Below are positions 52,606-61,452 of a DNA stretch of 64,000 nt, piece by piece; position 1 is the first letter of the stretch; every line of letters starts with the position of its first letter. The notes under the pieces are model-generated. The model was not told the origin of the DNA. It ran no database searches and saw only the letters and a program-made list of their open reading frames with translations. This stretch comes from Peptoniphilus sp. KCTC 25270 (GTDB lineage Bacteria; Bacillota; Clostridia; Tissierellales; Peptoniphilaceae): positions 186,001-250,000 of the forward strand of contig NZ_JAJMZJ010000002.1 of the NCBI RefSeq assembly GCF_021012875.1, in the 5' to 3' direction. The translations under genes and the position numbers were made by a program.

Positions 52606-52746
52606 ACCAATCTCTCCTAAACTACTTTTCCCGAACAACGAATTTTTCTTTTCCTTATTATCTAAAAATCCAAGCCCATTGTAAATCCTTCCTTATAAAG
52701 TTTTTAGAAAAATTTATCCATCAAAAATTTCTCAACACTCTCTTCC

Positions 52747-53457
52747 CTATTCCTTCAGTAAATGATGCAAAAATCCCTTAGGATTTTCCAAAAACATTTT
52801 CATCACCTGATAACTTTCTGTTTCCTCATACTCGCACCTTCTGATCCCATCTTCTGAAAAATTATAGATTTCTGCCCCTTCCATAGCCAATACAATCGGC
52901 GAATGGGTCGCAATAATAAATTGTGCCCCCTCTTTCACCAACTCCGAAATTTCCCTCAAAAAAGCCAATTGCCTTTGAGGAGAAAGAGAAGATTCCGGCT
53001 CATCCAAAAGAAACAACCCCTTGCCCGAAAAGGAATTCTGAACCAAGGATAAAAAACTTTCCCCATGGGACTGCTCATGAAACCGAAGGGAACGCCCGCC
53101 ACGATATTCCTCCTCCATCGTCGCCACATTATAAAAAGTTTCCCCACGGAAAAAATATCCCCCATTCGTGGGAACGGCCCCCTTCACCAAAGAAACAGCT
53201 TGCCACAAATCCGAATGAGAAGAATGAGTCGAGAAACGATAATTTCTCGTTCCCCCCTCTGGATTAAAACCATAAGACACAGCGATCGCCTCCAAAAGAG
53301 TTGACTTTCCACTCCCATTTTCCCCTACGAAAAAAGCAACCGGAGACGAAAAAGTAAAACTTTCCAAAGAACGAAGGGAAGGGATTTCTCGAAGATAAGA
53401 AGAAGAATCCACCTTCTCCCAATCTAAAATAACTTCACGCAAAAGCAATGGATTCAT
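52747..53457 (-). CDS. Small AAA ATPase (SMC/RecF-like fold)
   Basis: A 236-residue ATP-binding protein with ABC-like organisation: VGENGSGKSTLLEAIAV (Walker A), GESFLSLVQNSFSGKGLFLLDEPESSLSP (signature and Walker B, positions about 130-158) and FIIATHSPIVLAMEGAEIYN (H-loop). The family (AAA_23/AAA_21) is common in anaerobes and phage-defence contexts but no nuclease partner lies next to it. It follows the MFS gene by 10 bases, with AGGAGGAATG. Confidence 0.8.
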   Translation of the reverse strand: MNPLLLREVILDWEKVDSSSYLREIPSLRSLESFTFSSPVAFFVGENGSGKSTLLEAIAVSYGFNPEGGTRNYRFSTHSSHSDLWQAVSLVKGAVPTNGGYFFRGETFYNVATMEEEYRGGRSLRFHEQSHGESFLSLVQNSFSGKGLFLLDEPESSLSPQRQLAFLREISELVKEGAQFIIATHSPIVLAMEGAEIYNFSEDGIRRCEYEETESYQVMKMFLENPKGFLHHLLKE

Positions 53458-53467
53458 ATCATTCCTC

Positions 53468-54643
53468 CTAAACCTCCTTTTTCCCCTTTACCATCTTCCC
53501 AACGACCCAATACAACAACAAACCAATTGGAACTGTGCACATTAACAAGGGATAAAACCATTGAATGGGGAATTGTCCATACAATACGCCCCCAAGAAAA
53601 GGTCCGAACGCCATTCCTGCATTGAGCCCCATATAATAAGTACCGTTGGCTATTCCTCGCTTTTCTGGTTCTACCAAAGTAATGGCCTTGGATTGGGAAA
53701 CGGTACACATAATTCCGTAGCCTCCTGCCATAAATAAGGCACCTAAAAAAAGTTCTCCATTGTTTTCCATCGTTCCTAAAAAATAAAGGGATGCCAAAGC
53801 ACAGAGGCTCCCGATTCCTAAAAATTTATGATAAGACCATTTGTCAAACCAATTTCGCAATAAAATTCGACTGGTCAATAAAGCCATGGCATATAGAGTA
53901 AAAAATAAACTTACGGTAATGTTTAATTGTTTCGTTTCTGCGTAGCGAACGATAAAGGATTGGGTAGCGCAATAGGGAAGGGCAAAAAACAGAACCACAA
54001 GAGCCACAGGAAGTACCCGTACATCCAAAAGTTCCCATTTTCTGTTTTTTATTTCCGCTCCTTCAAAGGCTTCTCCTTTGTCCTGGCAAAATTGAATCAA
54101 AATCATACAAACAATGGCGAAAAATGTAGCTGCTCCAAAAGCCCAATGGTAGCCTACTCTTTGATACAAAAATACGCCCACTCCTGGTGCTATTGCCATG
54201 GCTAAAGCATTCATCATTCCATAAAGCCCCATACCATAGCCAATTCGATCCGATGGCAAAAGATTGGCAATCCATGTAGAAAAGCATACGGAACAAAAGG
54301 CAAATCCTATACCGTTAATCATTCGAAAAATTAAAACCATTTTCGCTGTTTTGGAAAGTACATAGCCCAGACAAGCCAAAATCAAAAACCCTACGCCAAT
54401 GCAACCTAGTTTGTATTTGCTTTCTCGATCGGCCCATCCGCCGGCAAAAGGTTGAAACAACAAAGAGCAAAGATTGGTAAGTCCTCCTACCAATCCCATA
54501 ATCCACCCACTGGCTCCTAGAGTTTCAGAAAACCCTGTGATTAAAGGCGTTACCAGCATCGGCGATGCCATATAGAAAAAGCTTGCCAACATTAAAATTC
54601 GAATATCTCTCGTAAAGATAGAATTTTTATTCAAAGAGTTCAT
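53468..54643 (-). CDS. MFS transporter
   Basis: A 391-residue major facilitator with twelve helices. The loop after helix 2 has FAGGWADRESKYKLG, the usual MFS motif A (GxxxDRxG/K), and AFCSVCFSTWIANLLPSDRIGYGMGLYGM is the helix 4-5 region of drug:H+ antiporters. Probable exporter; substrate unknown. ATG 54643 with GGAAG at five bases is preferred to an earlier ATG with poor ribosome site. Confidence 0.82.
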   Translation of the reverse strand: MNSLNKNSIFTRDIRILMLASFFYMASPMLVTPLITGFSETLGASGWIMGLVGGLTNLCSLLFQPFAGGWADRESKYKLGCIGVGFLILACLGYVLSKTAKMVLIFRMINGIGFAFCSVCFSTWIANLLPSDRIGYGMGLYGMMNALAMAIAPGVGVFLYQRVGYHWAFGAATFFAIVCMILIQFCQDKGEAFEGAEIKNRKWELLDVRVLPVALVVLFFALPYCATQSFIVRYAETKQLNITVSLFFTLYAMALLTSRILLRNWFDKWSYHKFLGIGSLCALASLYFLGTMENNGELFLGALFMAGGYGIMCTVSQSKAITLVEPEKRGIANGTYYMGLNAGMAFGPFLGGVLYGQFPIQWFYPLLMCTVPIGLLLYWVVGKMVKGKKEV

Positions 54644-54723
54644 CTCCACTTCCATATTTTTCTTTATTTTACCACAAGAAAAAGCTCTCTTTCCTAGAAC
54701 AATCCGAAAGAGAGCTACTTCTT

Positions 54724-55128
54724 TTATTTTTTCTTTTTTACATAAATACTGATACGAACAAAAAGCCAATCCCCCTTATATTCCTTCCAATCGATCCGTC
54801 CATACAATGGAATTCCCATATCCATTAACCGGGCCAAAATTTCATTGTCCTTTTTAGGAATGTATCCCAATTTTTTCCCTTTTTTGGTTTCCACACGAAT
54901 GGCCCAAAAATCATAGGGATTGTAGGATTCTCGTTTTAGAACCAATTTCTTTCCACGTTTCAATTTCGGTTCCCTTTTTTCTATCTTTTTAATATGGCTC
55001 GTTCCCGCAATATGCGTTTCTGTTAAAAAATTTTCCTTTCGATAGGGAACAAAGGCCGTTTCTTTTCTATCTACATCCATCCATTCTTTGGGAAACTTTC
55101 TCGCCTTTTTTGTTTTTGAAACAATCAT
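54724..55128 (-). CDS. HIRAN domain protein
   Basis: A 134-residue protein. HIAGTSHIKKIEKREPKLKRGKKLVLKRE and NPYDFWAIRVETKKGKKLGYIPKKDNEILARLMD form a HIRAN domain, found on DNA-repair helicases as a DNA-end-binding unit. Here it is alone. Its ATG overlaps the stop of the upstream gene (ATGA), so they are one operon, which was once probably led by pirin. Confidence 0.75.
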   Translation of the reverse strand: MIVSKTKKARKFPKEWMDVDRKETAFVPYRKENFLTETHIAGTSHIKKIEKREPKLKRGKKLVLKRESYNPYDFWAIRVETKKGKKLGYIPKKDNEILARLMDMGIPLYGRIDWKEYKGDWLFVRISIYVKKKK

Positions 55129-55490
55129 TTTTCATCCTCTTTTGTAAATCCAAGGGTTTCCAAGTGATCCACTACTTTAATGGCAAAATCTTTGTTTGCG
55201 CCCCAGCTGATATTGAACACTCCGTCCCCACCGCCAGTTCCAACAATTTGAATGGATTGATGATTCTCATAATTTATTCCTTGAACGGCTAGAGCTGCCA
55301 TTCCTCCGATTCTCGCATAATATTTTTCAAATACTAGAAGAAAAATTTCCACATCGCCTACCATTTCTAAATGTTCTGAAACCAATTCTGCCGGCACAAG
55401 GGAACTCTCCATTTTTTCTCGAATGGAATCCGCTACTTCTTTTAGACCAGTAGAGGAATCTCTCTTCATAAAAATCTTCGTACTGCCCAT
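55125..55490 (-). CDS. Small protein of DUF6054-like type
   Basis: A 121-residue protein with a mixed alpha/beta appearance; the C-terminal IQIVGTGGGDGVFNISWGANKDFAIKVVDHLETLGF resembles DUF6054 proteins of unknown role. ATG 55490 with GAGGGAGAA is chosen. The 43-bp repeat, a copy of the pirin 3' end with its stop codon, lies just upstream, so this gene was probably once the second gene of a pirin operon. It now likely lacks that promoter. Confidence 0.5.
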   Translation of the reverse strand: MGSTKIFMKRDSSTGLKEVADSIREKMESSLVPAELVSEHLEMVGDVEIFLLVFEKYYARIGGMAALAVQGINYENHQSIQIVGTGGGDGVFNISWGANKDFAIKVVDHLETLGFTKEDEK

Positions 55491-55511
55491 TTCTCCCTCT
55501 TCCTTTCTCTC

Positions 55512-55554
55512 ATTCATAATCTGGATGATCTTTTATAAACGTTTCGTTTTTCAA
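55512..55554 (-). repeat. 43-bp direct repeat, left copy
   Basis: It is identical at all 43 positions to 59782-59824. It spells the last 14 codons of the pirin gene plus the first base of its stop codon; here it is followed by GA, giving a TGA stop 19 bases before the DUF6054-like start. The pirin gene itself is intact only at the right copy. Confidence 0.95.
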
Positions 55555-55625
55555 TATTTACTTGCATCCATGAAATCTAGCTTCTTATAAAATTTATACT
55601 AAAAGGGAAATATACTGTTTTATTT

Positions 55626-56852
55626 TTATTTTCTATCCAACTTCAAAAAATCAAATGCAGATATGTCCTTTTCAGCAACCCAATCTAAGACAAGTTTAGA
55701 GGCTATAGTTGAGTATACAGTCCCATTTCCTCCCACACCACATATTAAGAATACATGAGGGTTTTCCGGATGAATTCCCATATAAGGTAGATTATCACTA
55801 CTTTCGCCAAACAATGCCGCATAAGAGTATTCCGGTTGAATGAGAGAGGATTTATGTCCTATTATCTCCTGCATGGATTCTACAAGTTTACCTTTATTTT
55901 TATATGCGTCTTCTGGCTTTAAGCTAGAACCTTTTGTGTCCAATCCGCCAATCATAAATTTATCTTCAAAGGTATATTTATAATAAGTATAAGGAGTTTT
56001 TGCCTCCCAAACTAGATAATCCAACTCTTCATCGTAACCCTGTTCTCCATTCGAAACAATTACATAGGTTTTATTTATCATTAAATGTTTCAAATATTTT
56101 CGCAAAAATTCTGGAGGATTGTAGCCAGTAGCAAAAAGAATTTTCTTGAACTTTCCTAAAATTATTTTTCCTTCTTTTTCGCAGACCACCTCTTGATATT
56201 CTTTTTTATTTTTTAATTTCAAAAATTTTGTTTTCTCAAGAATTTTTACCCCACATTTTTCATTTCCATGAACAATCAGTCGATTTAGGAATCCATAAGG
56301 ATTTAGAGAAATATCTGGAGTCGTTTTTAATGCTCCATAAGCTTTGAACCCTTTATTTCTAAGCTCCATTTCCTCTAAGAAGGAAGCTGCATAGCCAATT
56401 CTGCTCTGTTTATCTGCCTCTTTTCTTATAGCTTCAACCTTTTTTCCCTCTGTAGCCAAAATCAAACTCTGAGATGGTCGAAATGTCTCACTACTTAAAT
56501 TTTCTATTTTCTCATCTATTTTTATTAATTCTTCTATAGCTTTTACTGATTCGTTGTAAAAGTTTACTGCGTTTTTTTCTCCAATTTGCTTGATTAAGTC
56601 TGTTAAAAAAATATCACTCATATATTGAATCAAACCCGTATTGGCCAAGGTCGACCCCGATCCAATTGTATTGGATTCTACCAACGTTACCTTGTATCCT
56701 GCCTCCGATAAAGCATAGGCCGAAAGAGCTCCGGATATCCCTCCTCCGACAATAAGTATGTCTTCAATTTCATTTCCAAAACTAGTACTTAAGGAATAGT
56801 GTTTCTTTTCTGTAAAGTCCGACCAATACATATCTCCAATGTGTAAATTCAT
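55626..56852 (-). CDS. FAD-dependent oxidoreductase, DAO family
   Basis: A 408-residue flavoprotein. The N-terminal ILIVGGGISGALSAYALSEAGYKVTLVE is the dinucleotide-binding fold, and the C-terminal FGESSDNLPYMGIHPENPHVFLICGVGGNGTVYSTIASKLVLDW is the second FAD motif. It belongs to the glycine/D-amino-acid oxidase group, which deaminates amino acids or sugars' N-compounds. No operon partner exists within the island. Substrate cannot be read from the sequence. Confidence 0.85.
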   Translation of the reverse strand: MNLHIGDMYWSDFTEKKHYSLSTSFGNEIEDILIVGGGISGALSAYALSEAGYKVTLVESNTIGSGSTLANTGLIQYMSDIFLTDLIKQIGEKNAVNFYNESVKAIEELIKIDEKIENLSSETFRPSQSLILATEGKKVEAIRKEADKQSRIGYAASFLEEMELRNKGFKAYGALKTTPDISLNPYGFLNRLIVHGNEKCGVKILEKTKFLKLKNKKEYQEVVCEKEGKIILGKFKKILFATGYNPPEFLRKYLKHLMINKTYVIVSNGEQGYDEELDYLVWEAKTPYTYYKYTFEDKFMIGGLDTKGSSLKPEDAYKNKGKLVESMQEIIGHKSSLIQPEYSYAALFGESSDNLPYMGIHPENPHVFLICGVGGNGTVYSTIASKLVLDWVAEKDISAFDFLKLDRK

Positions 56853-57241
56853 TTTCTTACCTACCCCCTCTTCATCTTTTTTTCTAAATTTAAATCATAT
56901 ATATCCAAACTTTTGATTCCTCGAACACCAATAGAAATTTTTATATTTTATTTCATTATGTTTTTTTCGTGCTTATAGCTTTTATGACATCTTAATTATT
57001 ATCAAATTTACATAAAAATATACTTTTAGTTTAATTCTTTTTTGCATGGGTATCTACTTAGGGCAGGCGAATAAATTAGTTGGTTATTGCGCCACACTTA
57101 GGTAAATAAGACCTTATATATCTCTGTGCTCTAAAGATAAACTTACAAGTTATTGTCAAACTTAAGTGAGTAAGACGCTATTTCTAGAAACTTAGTGCAT
57201 AAGCGTATGCATGAGTAATTGTATCTGAAAGGATGGAAATA
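56853..57241. other. Intergenic region of the island with degenerate direct repeats
   Basis: Holds no gene. Two imperfect copies of GTTATTG...ACTTARGTRARTAAGACSKTAT (57085-57118 and 57149-57182, about 64 bases apart) and a partial third (57190-57205) are seen. Confidence 0.5.
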
Positions 57242-57826
57242 ATGAGATATTTTGAAACTTTTAACACAGAAGAACAACTAAAGGAAAGAATTAGATACTT
57301 GAGAGATAATCAGTACGAAAACTTCGAACTTGAGGTGTTCACATCAAATGAACTTCATGAGAATGGAGACTACTATTACAGAGTCAATCGTCATGATGGA
57401 GAGGCAAGCCTAGGTGATAAAATCGCCGCCTTCTTTACTGGGGAAGATCCTGAAGATAGAGTTTTCAATAGATACGAATGGACAGATGATGTAAAAAGGG
57501 AAGCCCGCCGTGCCGTAGACAAAGGCCAGTACGTTTTAGTCGTTAAGAGGGAAGGTTATTATGATAACCCTGAGCATTTCACATATAGAGATTCAGATCC
57601 CTTCTATACCGGCATTAATGACGGCGTTGGATTCCGCGGCATGGAATTTGCTGATGAAGACCTGGCTTATGACAGAGAGTTTGCCGCTCAAAAAGGGCTA
57701 GATTTTGATCGCTTGGATGATGAACAAAAAATTCAAATTCATGAGGAAGGTTTAAGAGTTAGAAGAGAAAAATCAGACGCTGTCGATGATAGCACCACAT
57801 TTGATGGCGACAATAGAATCATTTAA
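57242..57826 (+). CDS. Acidic protein with general-stress-protein-like N-terminus
   Basis: A 194-residue, acidic protein. The first 100 residues (MRYFETFNTEEQLKERIRYL, then IAAFFTGEDPEDRVFNRY and VDKGQYVLVVKREGYYD) resemble the heat-induced YflT/general stress protein 17M domain; the rest is polar and rich in Asp and Arg. Function unknown. ATG 57242 with AAAGGATGG is used rather than an ATG nine bases before it. A terminator follows. Confidence 0.6.
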   Translation: MRYFETFNTEEQLKERIRYLRDNQYENFELEVFTSNELHENGDYYYRVNRHDGEASLGDKIAAFFTGEDPEDRVFNRYEWTDDVKREARRAVDKGQYVLVVKREGYYDNPEHFTYRDSDPFYTGINDGVGFRGMEFADEDLAYDREFAAQKGLDFDRLDDEQKIQIHEEGLRVRREKSDAVDDSTTFDGDNRII

Positions 57827-57833
57827 CAAAACT

Positions 57834-57867
57834 AAAAGGGACCATTCATGAAAATGGTTCCTTTTTA
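57834..57867 (+). terminator. Terminator after the stress-like gene
   Basis: AAAAGGGACCATT (57834-57846) / AATGGTTCCTTTTT (57853-57866) with a 6-base loop. Confidence 0.8.
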
Positions 57868-58000
57868 AGTATTCATTGCATGACCTCATTTAGTTAAAAG
57901 TGATTGAATCAAGTATTCTCTTGTGAATAATTGGATTCATTCACATTTTTATGAGAAGTTCACTTTGATAAATGATGATAGTTCCAAAGAGGAGGCGAAT

Positions 58001-59740
58001 ATGAAGAAAAAATTTACAACGCTATTTATTGTTGCATTGGCACTGCTTGCAATCGCGTGTACGGCAAAAGAGGAAACCACCGGAAAAGCAATAGAGACTG
58101 GACACAACGGAAACATTCAAGTGGAGGTGAGCTTTGAGGGGGATAAAATTTCTGAGATAACCACGGTACATAACGAGACACAAGGTCTTGGCGATGAAGC
58201 AATCAAACGATTAACCGAATCAATAAAAGCAAATCAATCCATTAACTTAGATACTATTTCTGGAGCTACTGTAACAAGTACTGCTTATTTGAAAGCTATA
58301 TCCAAAGCAATTGAAGATGCTGGAAAAGATCTTTCTAGTTATCAAACAGCTGCTGAAAAAAGCGAAAAAACGGAAGAAAATTTAGATACAGACGTTGTAG
58401 TCGTAGGAGGTGGCGGCGCAGGATTTGCCGCTGCAATTTCTGCTAAAAAAGCTGGAGCCAACGTCATCTTACTTGAGAAAATGCCACAAGTAGGCGGAAA
58501 TACACTTATTTCTGGTGGAGAATATGCAGCCCCTGGTAATGCACTTCAAAAAGTTGAGAATATCGAAGATAGCCCCGAAATTTTTGCAAGAGATGTCGAA
58601 GCGGCAGGGGGAAACCCTCAATTAATTGAAGTCCTAGCCAATAATGCTTTGGACTCCTACAATTGGTTACGCGACGATATTCAAGTAGAATGGCTAGATC
58701 AATTGATGTTCTTTGGAGGTCACTCTGTAAAGCGCTCTTTAATTCCAGCTGGACATTCTGGAAATGAAATAATTTCCAAATATTTAGCCAAATGCGAACA
58801 ATTACACATCGAAGTTCTTACAGAAGCAAATGTGACAGAACTTTTAAGTGAAAATGAAAAAATTATTGGTGTAAAAGCTGAGACACCTAAACACTTCTTG
58901 AAAATAAGCGCAAAATCTGTCGTTATAGCAACTGGTGGTTTTGGCGCAAATGATGAAATGACCTACCAATATGATAACGAAATAGATGATAAAATCTTAT
59001 CCACTAATGCACCTGGCGCAACAGGAGATGGAATTTTGATGGCAGAAAAAGTAAATGCCAACACCGTAGATATGAATCAAATTCAATTGTATCCTGTTTG
59101 CGATATAGAAACTGGAAAACTATTATATGTTGGCGATACTCGACTTGTTGGAGGTGCGCTACTCGTAAACAAAGATGGACACCGATTCGTAGAAGAATTA
59201 GATACAAGACGTGCTATTTCTCTAGCTATAAAGAATCAAGTCGATTCAGTTGGGTATTTAATTTGGGATGAAAAATCTTCCGAAGAAACCGGAACCATCC
59301 ATTCCCATCCTGAAGAGGCTAAAAGCTTATATGACAGAGGACTTTTGGTAAAAGCAGATACTCTAGAAGAGTTGGCTCAACACTTCGAAATTCATCCAGA
59401 ATCTTTGAAAGAAACGATAGAGAATTTTAATCAAAATTCCAAGAATAACCAAGATCCAGAGTTCAATTTACGTATGCTTGGATGGACTATCGAAGAACCC
59501 CCTTTCTATATGCTAAAAACAGCTCCGGCTGTACATCATACCATGGGTGGCCTTGAAATCAATACGAAGGCGCAGGTTATGAATAAAAACGCCCAACCCA
59601 TTGAAGGGCTTTACGCTGCTGGAGAAGTTACAGGTGGCACTCATGGTTCCAATAGATTGGGGTCTGTAGCAATGACAGATATTACTGTTTTTGGTAGAAT
59701 CGCCGGAGAGGAAGCCGCAAAATACGCATTAAATCAATAA
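58001..59740 (+). CDS. Flavinylated extracellular fumarate-reductase-like lipoprotein
   Basis: A 579-residue lipoprotein. The lipobox is LLAIACTAK (Cys about 20). An FMN-binding domain (about 30-105) has the ApbE flavinylation motif DTISGATVTSTAYLKAI, where the Thr carries FMN covalently. A flavocytochrome-c/fumarate-reductase flavoprotein domain follows: VVVVGGGGAGFAAAISAKKAG, IATGGFGANDEM, HHTMGGLEINTKAQV and GSNRLGSVAMTDITVFG. Such proteins receive electrons from the membrane and reduce fumarate, urocanate or similar acceptors outside the cell. Start ATG 58001 with AGAGGAGGCG; substrate unknown. Confidence 0.9.
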   Translation: MKKKFTTLFIVALALLAIACTAKEETTGKAIETGHNGNIQVEVSFEGDKISEITTVHNETQGLGDEAIKRLTESIKANQSINLDTISGATVTSTAYLKAISKAIEDAGKDLSSYQTAAEKSEKTEENLDTDVVVVGGGGAGFAAAISAKKAGANVILLEKMPQVGGNTLISGGEYAAPGNALQKVENIEDSPEIFARDVEAAGGNPQLIEVLANNALDSYNWLRDDIQVEWLDQLMFFGGHSVKRSLIPAGHSGNEIISKYLAKCEQLHIEVLTEANVTELLSENEKIIGVKAETPKHFLKISAKSVVIATGGFGANDEMTYQYDNEIDDKILSTNAPGATGDGILMAEKVNANTVDMNQIQLYPVCDIETGKLLYVGDTRLVGGALLVNKDGHRFVEELDTRRAISLAIKNQVDSVGYLIWDEKSSEETGTIHSHPEEAKSLYDRGLLVKADTLEELAQHFEIHPESLKETIENFNQNSKNNQDPEFNLRMLGWTIEEPPFYMLKTAPAVHHTMGGLEINTKAQVMNKNAQPIEGLYAAGEVTGGTHGSNRLGSVAMTDITVFGRIAGEEAAKYALNQ

Positions 59741-59741
59741 T

Positions 59742-59781
59742 AAAAAAAGGGAATGGAACTTTTTCTCCATTCCCTTTTTTT
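59742..59781. terminator. Bidirectional terminator at the island edge
   Basis: AAAAAAAGGGAATGGA (59742-59757) / TCCATTCCCTTTTTTT (59766-59781), a 16-bp perfect stem. Its last base touches the right 43-bp repeat, and it also supplies a terminator to the pirin gene. Confidence 0.85.
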
Positions 59782-60622
59782 ATTCATAATCTGGATGATC
59801 TTTTATAAACGTTTCGTTTTTCAAATCCGAATAGGCCTGTTGAATTTCTTCTTCCGTATTCATAACAATCGGACCCGCCCAAGCCACACTTTCATGAAGA
59901 GCCTTTGACTCCATATACAAAATTTGGGCTTTTTCTTCTGTGGCAGAAATCGTAACCGAATCTCCCTCTGATAGCTTTACGGCGGTTTTCTCTTTTACTT
60001 CTACATCGCCAATCTTCGCTTTTCCTAACAAAGTAAAGCACATCACAGAATTTTCTGAATCCATATGCAAAGTCAAACTTTGATTGGGTTCCAAATGAAT
60101 ATCGTAATAATTTAGAGGAAGATAATCCCCTTTGTATCCCTCATAATCTTTGTATTTCCCTGCCAATAATCGCAACTTACCGCCATCCAAAGGAATCTCC
60201 GGGATTTCCTCTCTCCCAATACTATGGTAAGAAGGTTTTGACATTTTGTCCTTTTGTGGCAAATTCAGCCACAGTTGTACCCCCAAAAGACGATCCGCTT
60301 CCGGTATCATTTCTTCGTGTAAAATTCCTGAGCCGGAATTCATCCACTGAATTTCTCCATCGCCTATAGCATCCTTATTTCCTAAGCTATCTTTATGAAC
60401 CATCTTCCCCTTATATACGTAGCTAATGGTTTCAATTCCCCGATGAGGATGCAAGGGAAAACCTGCCGTATAATCCTCTGGATTCTGGCTATCAAAAGAA
60501 TCTAACATCAAAATGGGATCAAAATCCTCCACCGTTTCTCTCCCAAGAACTCGAACTAAATTTACTCCAGCTCCGTCCACAGTGGAAAATCCCGTTACCG
60601 TTTTTTCTATCTTTCTCTCCAT
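59780..60622 (-). CDS. Pirin family protein
   Basis: A 280-residue bicupin. HPHRGIETISYVYKGKMVHKDSLG and MNSGSGILHEEMIP hold the metal His/Glu of the first cupin; LAGKYKDYEGYKGDYLPL and IVMNTEEEIQQAYSDLKN are the C-terminal family parts. Pirins are often quercetinase-like or redox sensors. ATG 60622 with AGGAGGG is used; an ATG six bases earlier is too close to the ribosome site. Its last 14 codons are duplicated at 55512-55554. Confidence 0.9.
   Translation of the reverse strand: MERKIEKTVTGFSTVDGAGVNLVRVLGRETVEDFDPILMLDSFDSQNPEDYTAGFPLHPHRGIETISYVYKGKMVHKDSLGNKDAIGDGEIQWMNSGSGILHEEMIPEADRLLGVQLWLNLPQKDKMSKPSYHSIGREEIPEIPLDGGKLRLLAGKYKDYEGYKGDYLPLNYYDIHLEPNQSLTLHMDSENSVMCFTLLGKAKIGDVEVKEKTAVKLSEGDSVTISATEEKAQILYMESKALHESVAWAGPIVMNTEEEIQQAYSDLKNETFIKDHPDYE
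59782..59824 (-). repeat. 43-bp direct repeat, right copy (pirin 3' end)
   Basis: Identical to 55512-55554; here it is the real end of the pirin gene, followed by AA making a TAA stop. The segment between the copies is 4.2 kb. Confidence 0.95.
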
Positions 60623-60788
60623 CTTCATCCCTCCTTAGGAATTTTTTATCTTTATGCTAAAAACCATTTATTTTCTCATAAAATATATTCCCTATTTCCT
60701 TCAAATGAATCTTTTCTCCCCTCTTAAAAACAAACTTCGCCCATAAAAAAATGACCTCTCTTACAAGAAGCCATCTTCACGAAACAAT

Positions 60789-61274
60789 TTATTTTTCTAC
60801 CATTTTGCCCAAAACCTCTTGAACCTTCTTCCGGTCCATTTGGTGATGAAATTTTCCATTGATCATAATGTTGGGCCCAAATTTACATTTTTTGAAACAA
60901 TTCTGTCCTCTAAGTCGAATTCTTCCATCTTCTGTCGTTTCATTAAAATCAATTCCCAAAATATTTTTTACCTCTTTTAAGACTTCCACAGAACCATTTT
61001 TTGCACATCGAGGACCCGTACAACAAATCACTTCATACTCTACTTTGGACTCCTTTATAGAAGGCATAAACTTAATTACCGTCTTAATAATTTTTTCATC
61101 CAAACCAAAGGCCTCTGCAATTTGCTTTTGATGGCTAATGGAAACAAATCCAAAATCCTCTTGGCATTCCTTAATGGCCATCTTCGCCCCTTCTTGGTTG
61201 CCCTCTCCAAAGCTCTCCACAATTTCTTCCAATCTATCTCTAAAAATTAACTCTTCATTTCTTTCTTCCAACAT
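60789..61274 (-). CDS. Thioredoxin-like [2Fe-2S] protein (NuoE/HydC-like)
   Basis: A 161-residue protein. The cluster cysteines are in CCTGPRCAKNG and NCFKKCKFGPN, of the 24-kDa/NuoE [2Fe-2S] thioredoxin-like fold; the N-terminal half is an all-helical domain with CQEDFGFVSISHQKQIAEAFG. NuoE-like subunits work with a NuoF-like FMN dehydrogenase or hydrogenase, but neither is adjacent here, so it may be a stand-alone electron carrier. ATG 61274 with AAGGATG is used. Confidence 0.85.
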   Translation of the reverse strand: MLEERNEELIFRDRLEEIVESFGEGNQEGAKMAIKECQEDFGFVSISHQKQIAEAFGLDEKIIKTVIKFMPSIKESKVEYEVICCTGPRCAKNGSVEVLKEVKNILGIDFNETTEDGRIRLRGQNCFKKCKFGPNIMINGKFHHQMDRKKVQEVLGKMVEK

Positions 61275-61412
61275 ATTCTTCATCCTTTTTATATTTATCT
61301 GCTTTATTCTAAAACACGATTTCTATAAATATATTCCCTACTTTCCCCAAAACAATCTTTTCGAAATAAAATCAACTTTCGACAAACCCTCGATTTCTCC
61401 TAAGACATAAAT

Positions 61413-61438
61413 AAGCACCTAGAATTTTCTAGATGCTT
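61413..61438 (-). terminator. Terminator of the frameshifted lipoprotein gene
   Basis: AAGCACCTAGAA/TTCTAGATGCTT stem (11 of 12 pairs); on the minus strand it is followed by TTATTTATG. Confidence 0.6.
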
Positions 61439-61452
61439 ACTTCAAACTCCTT

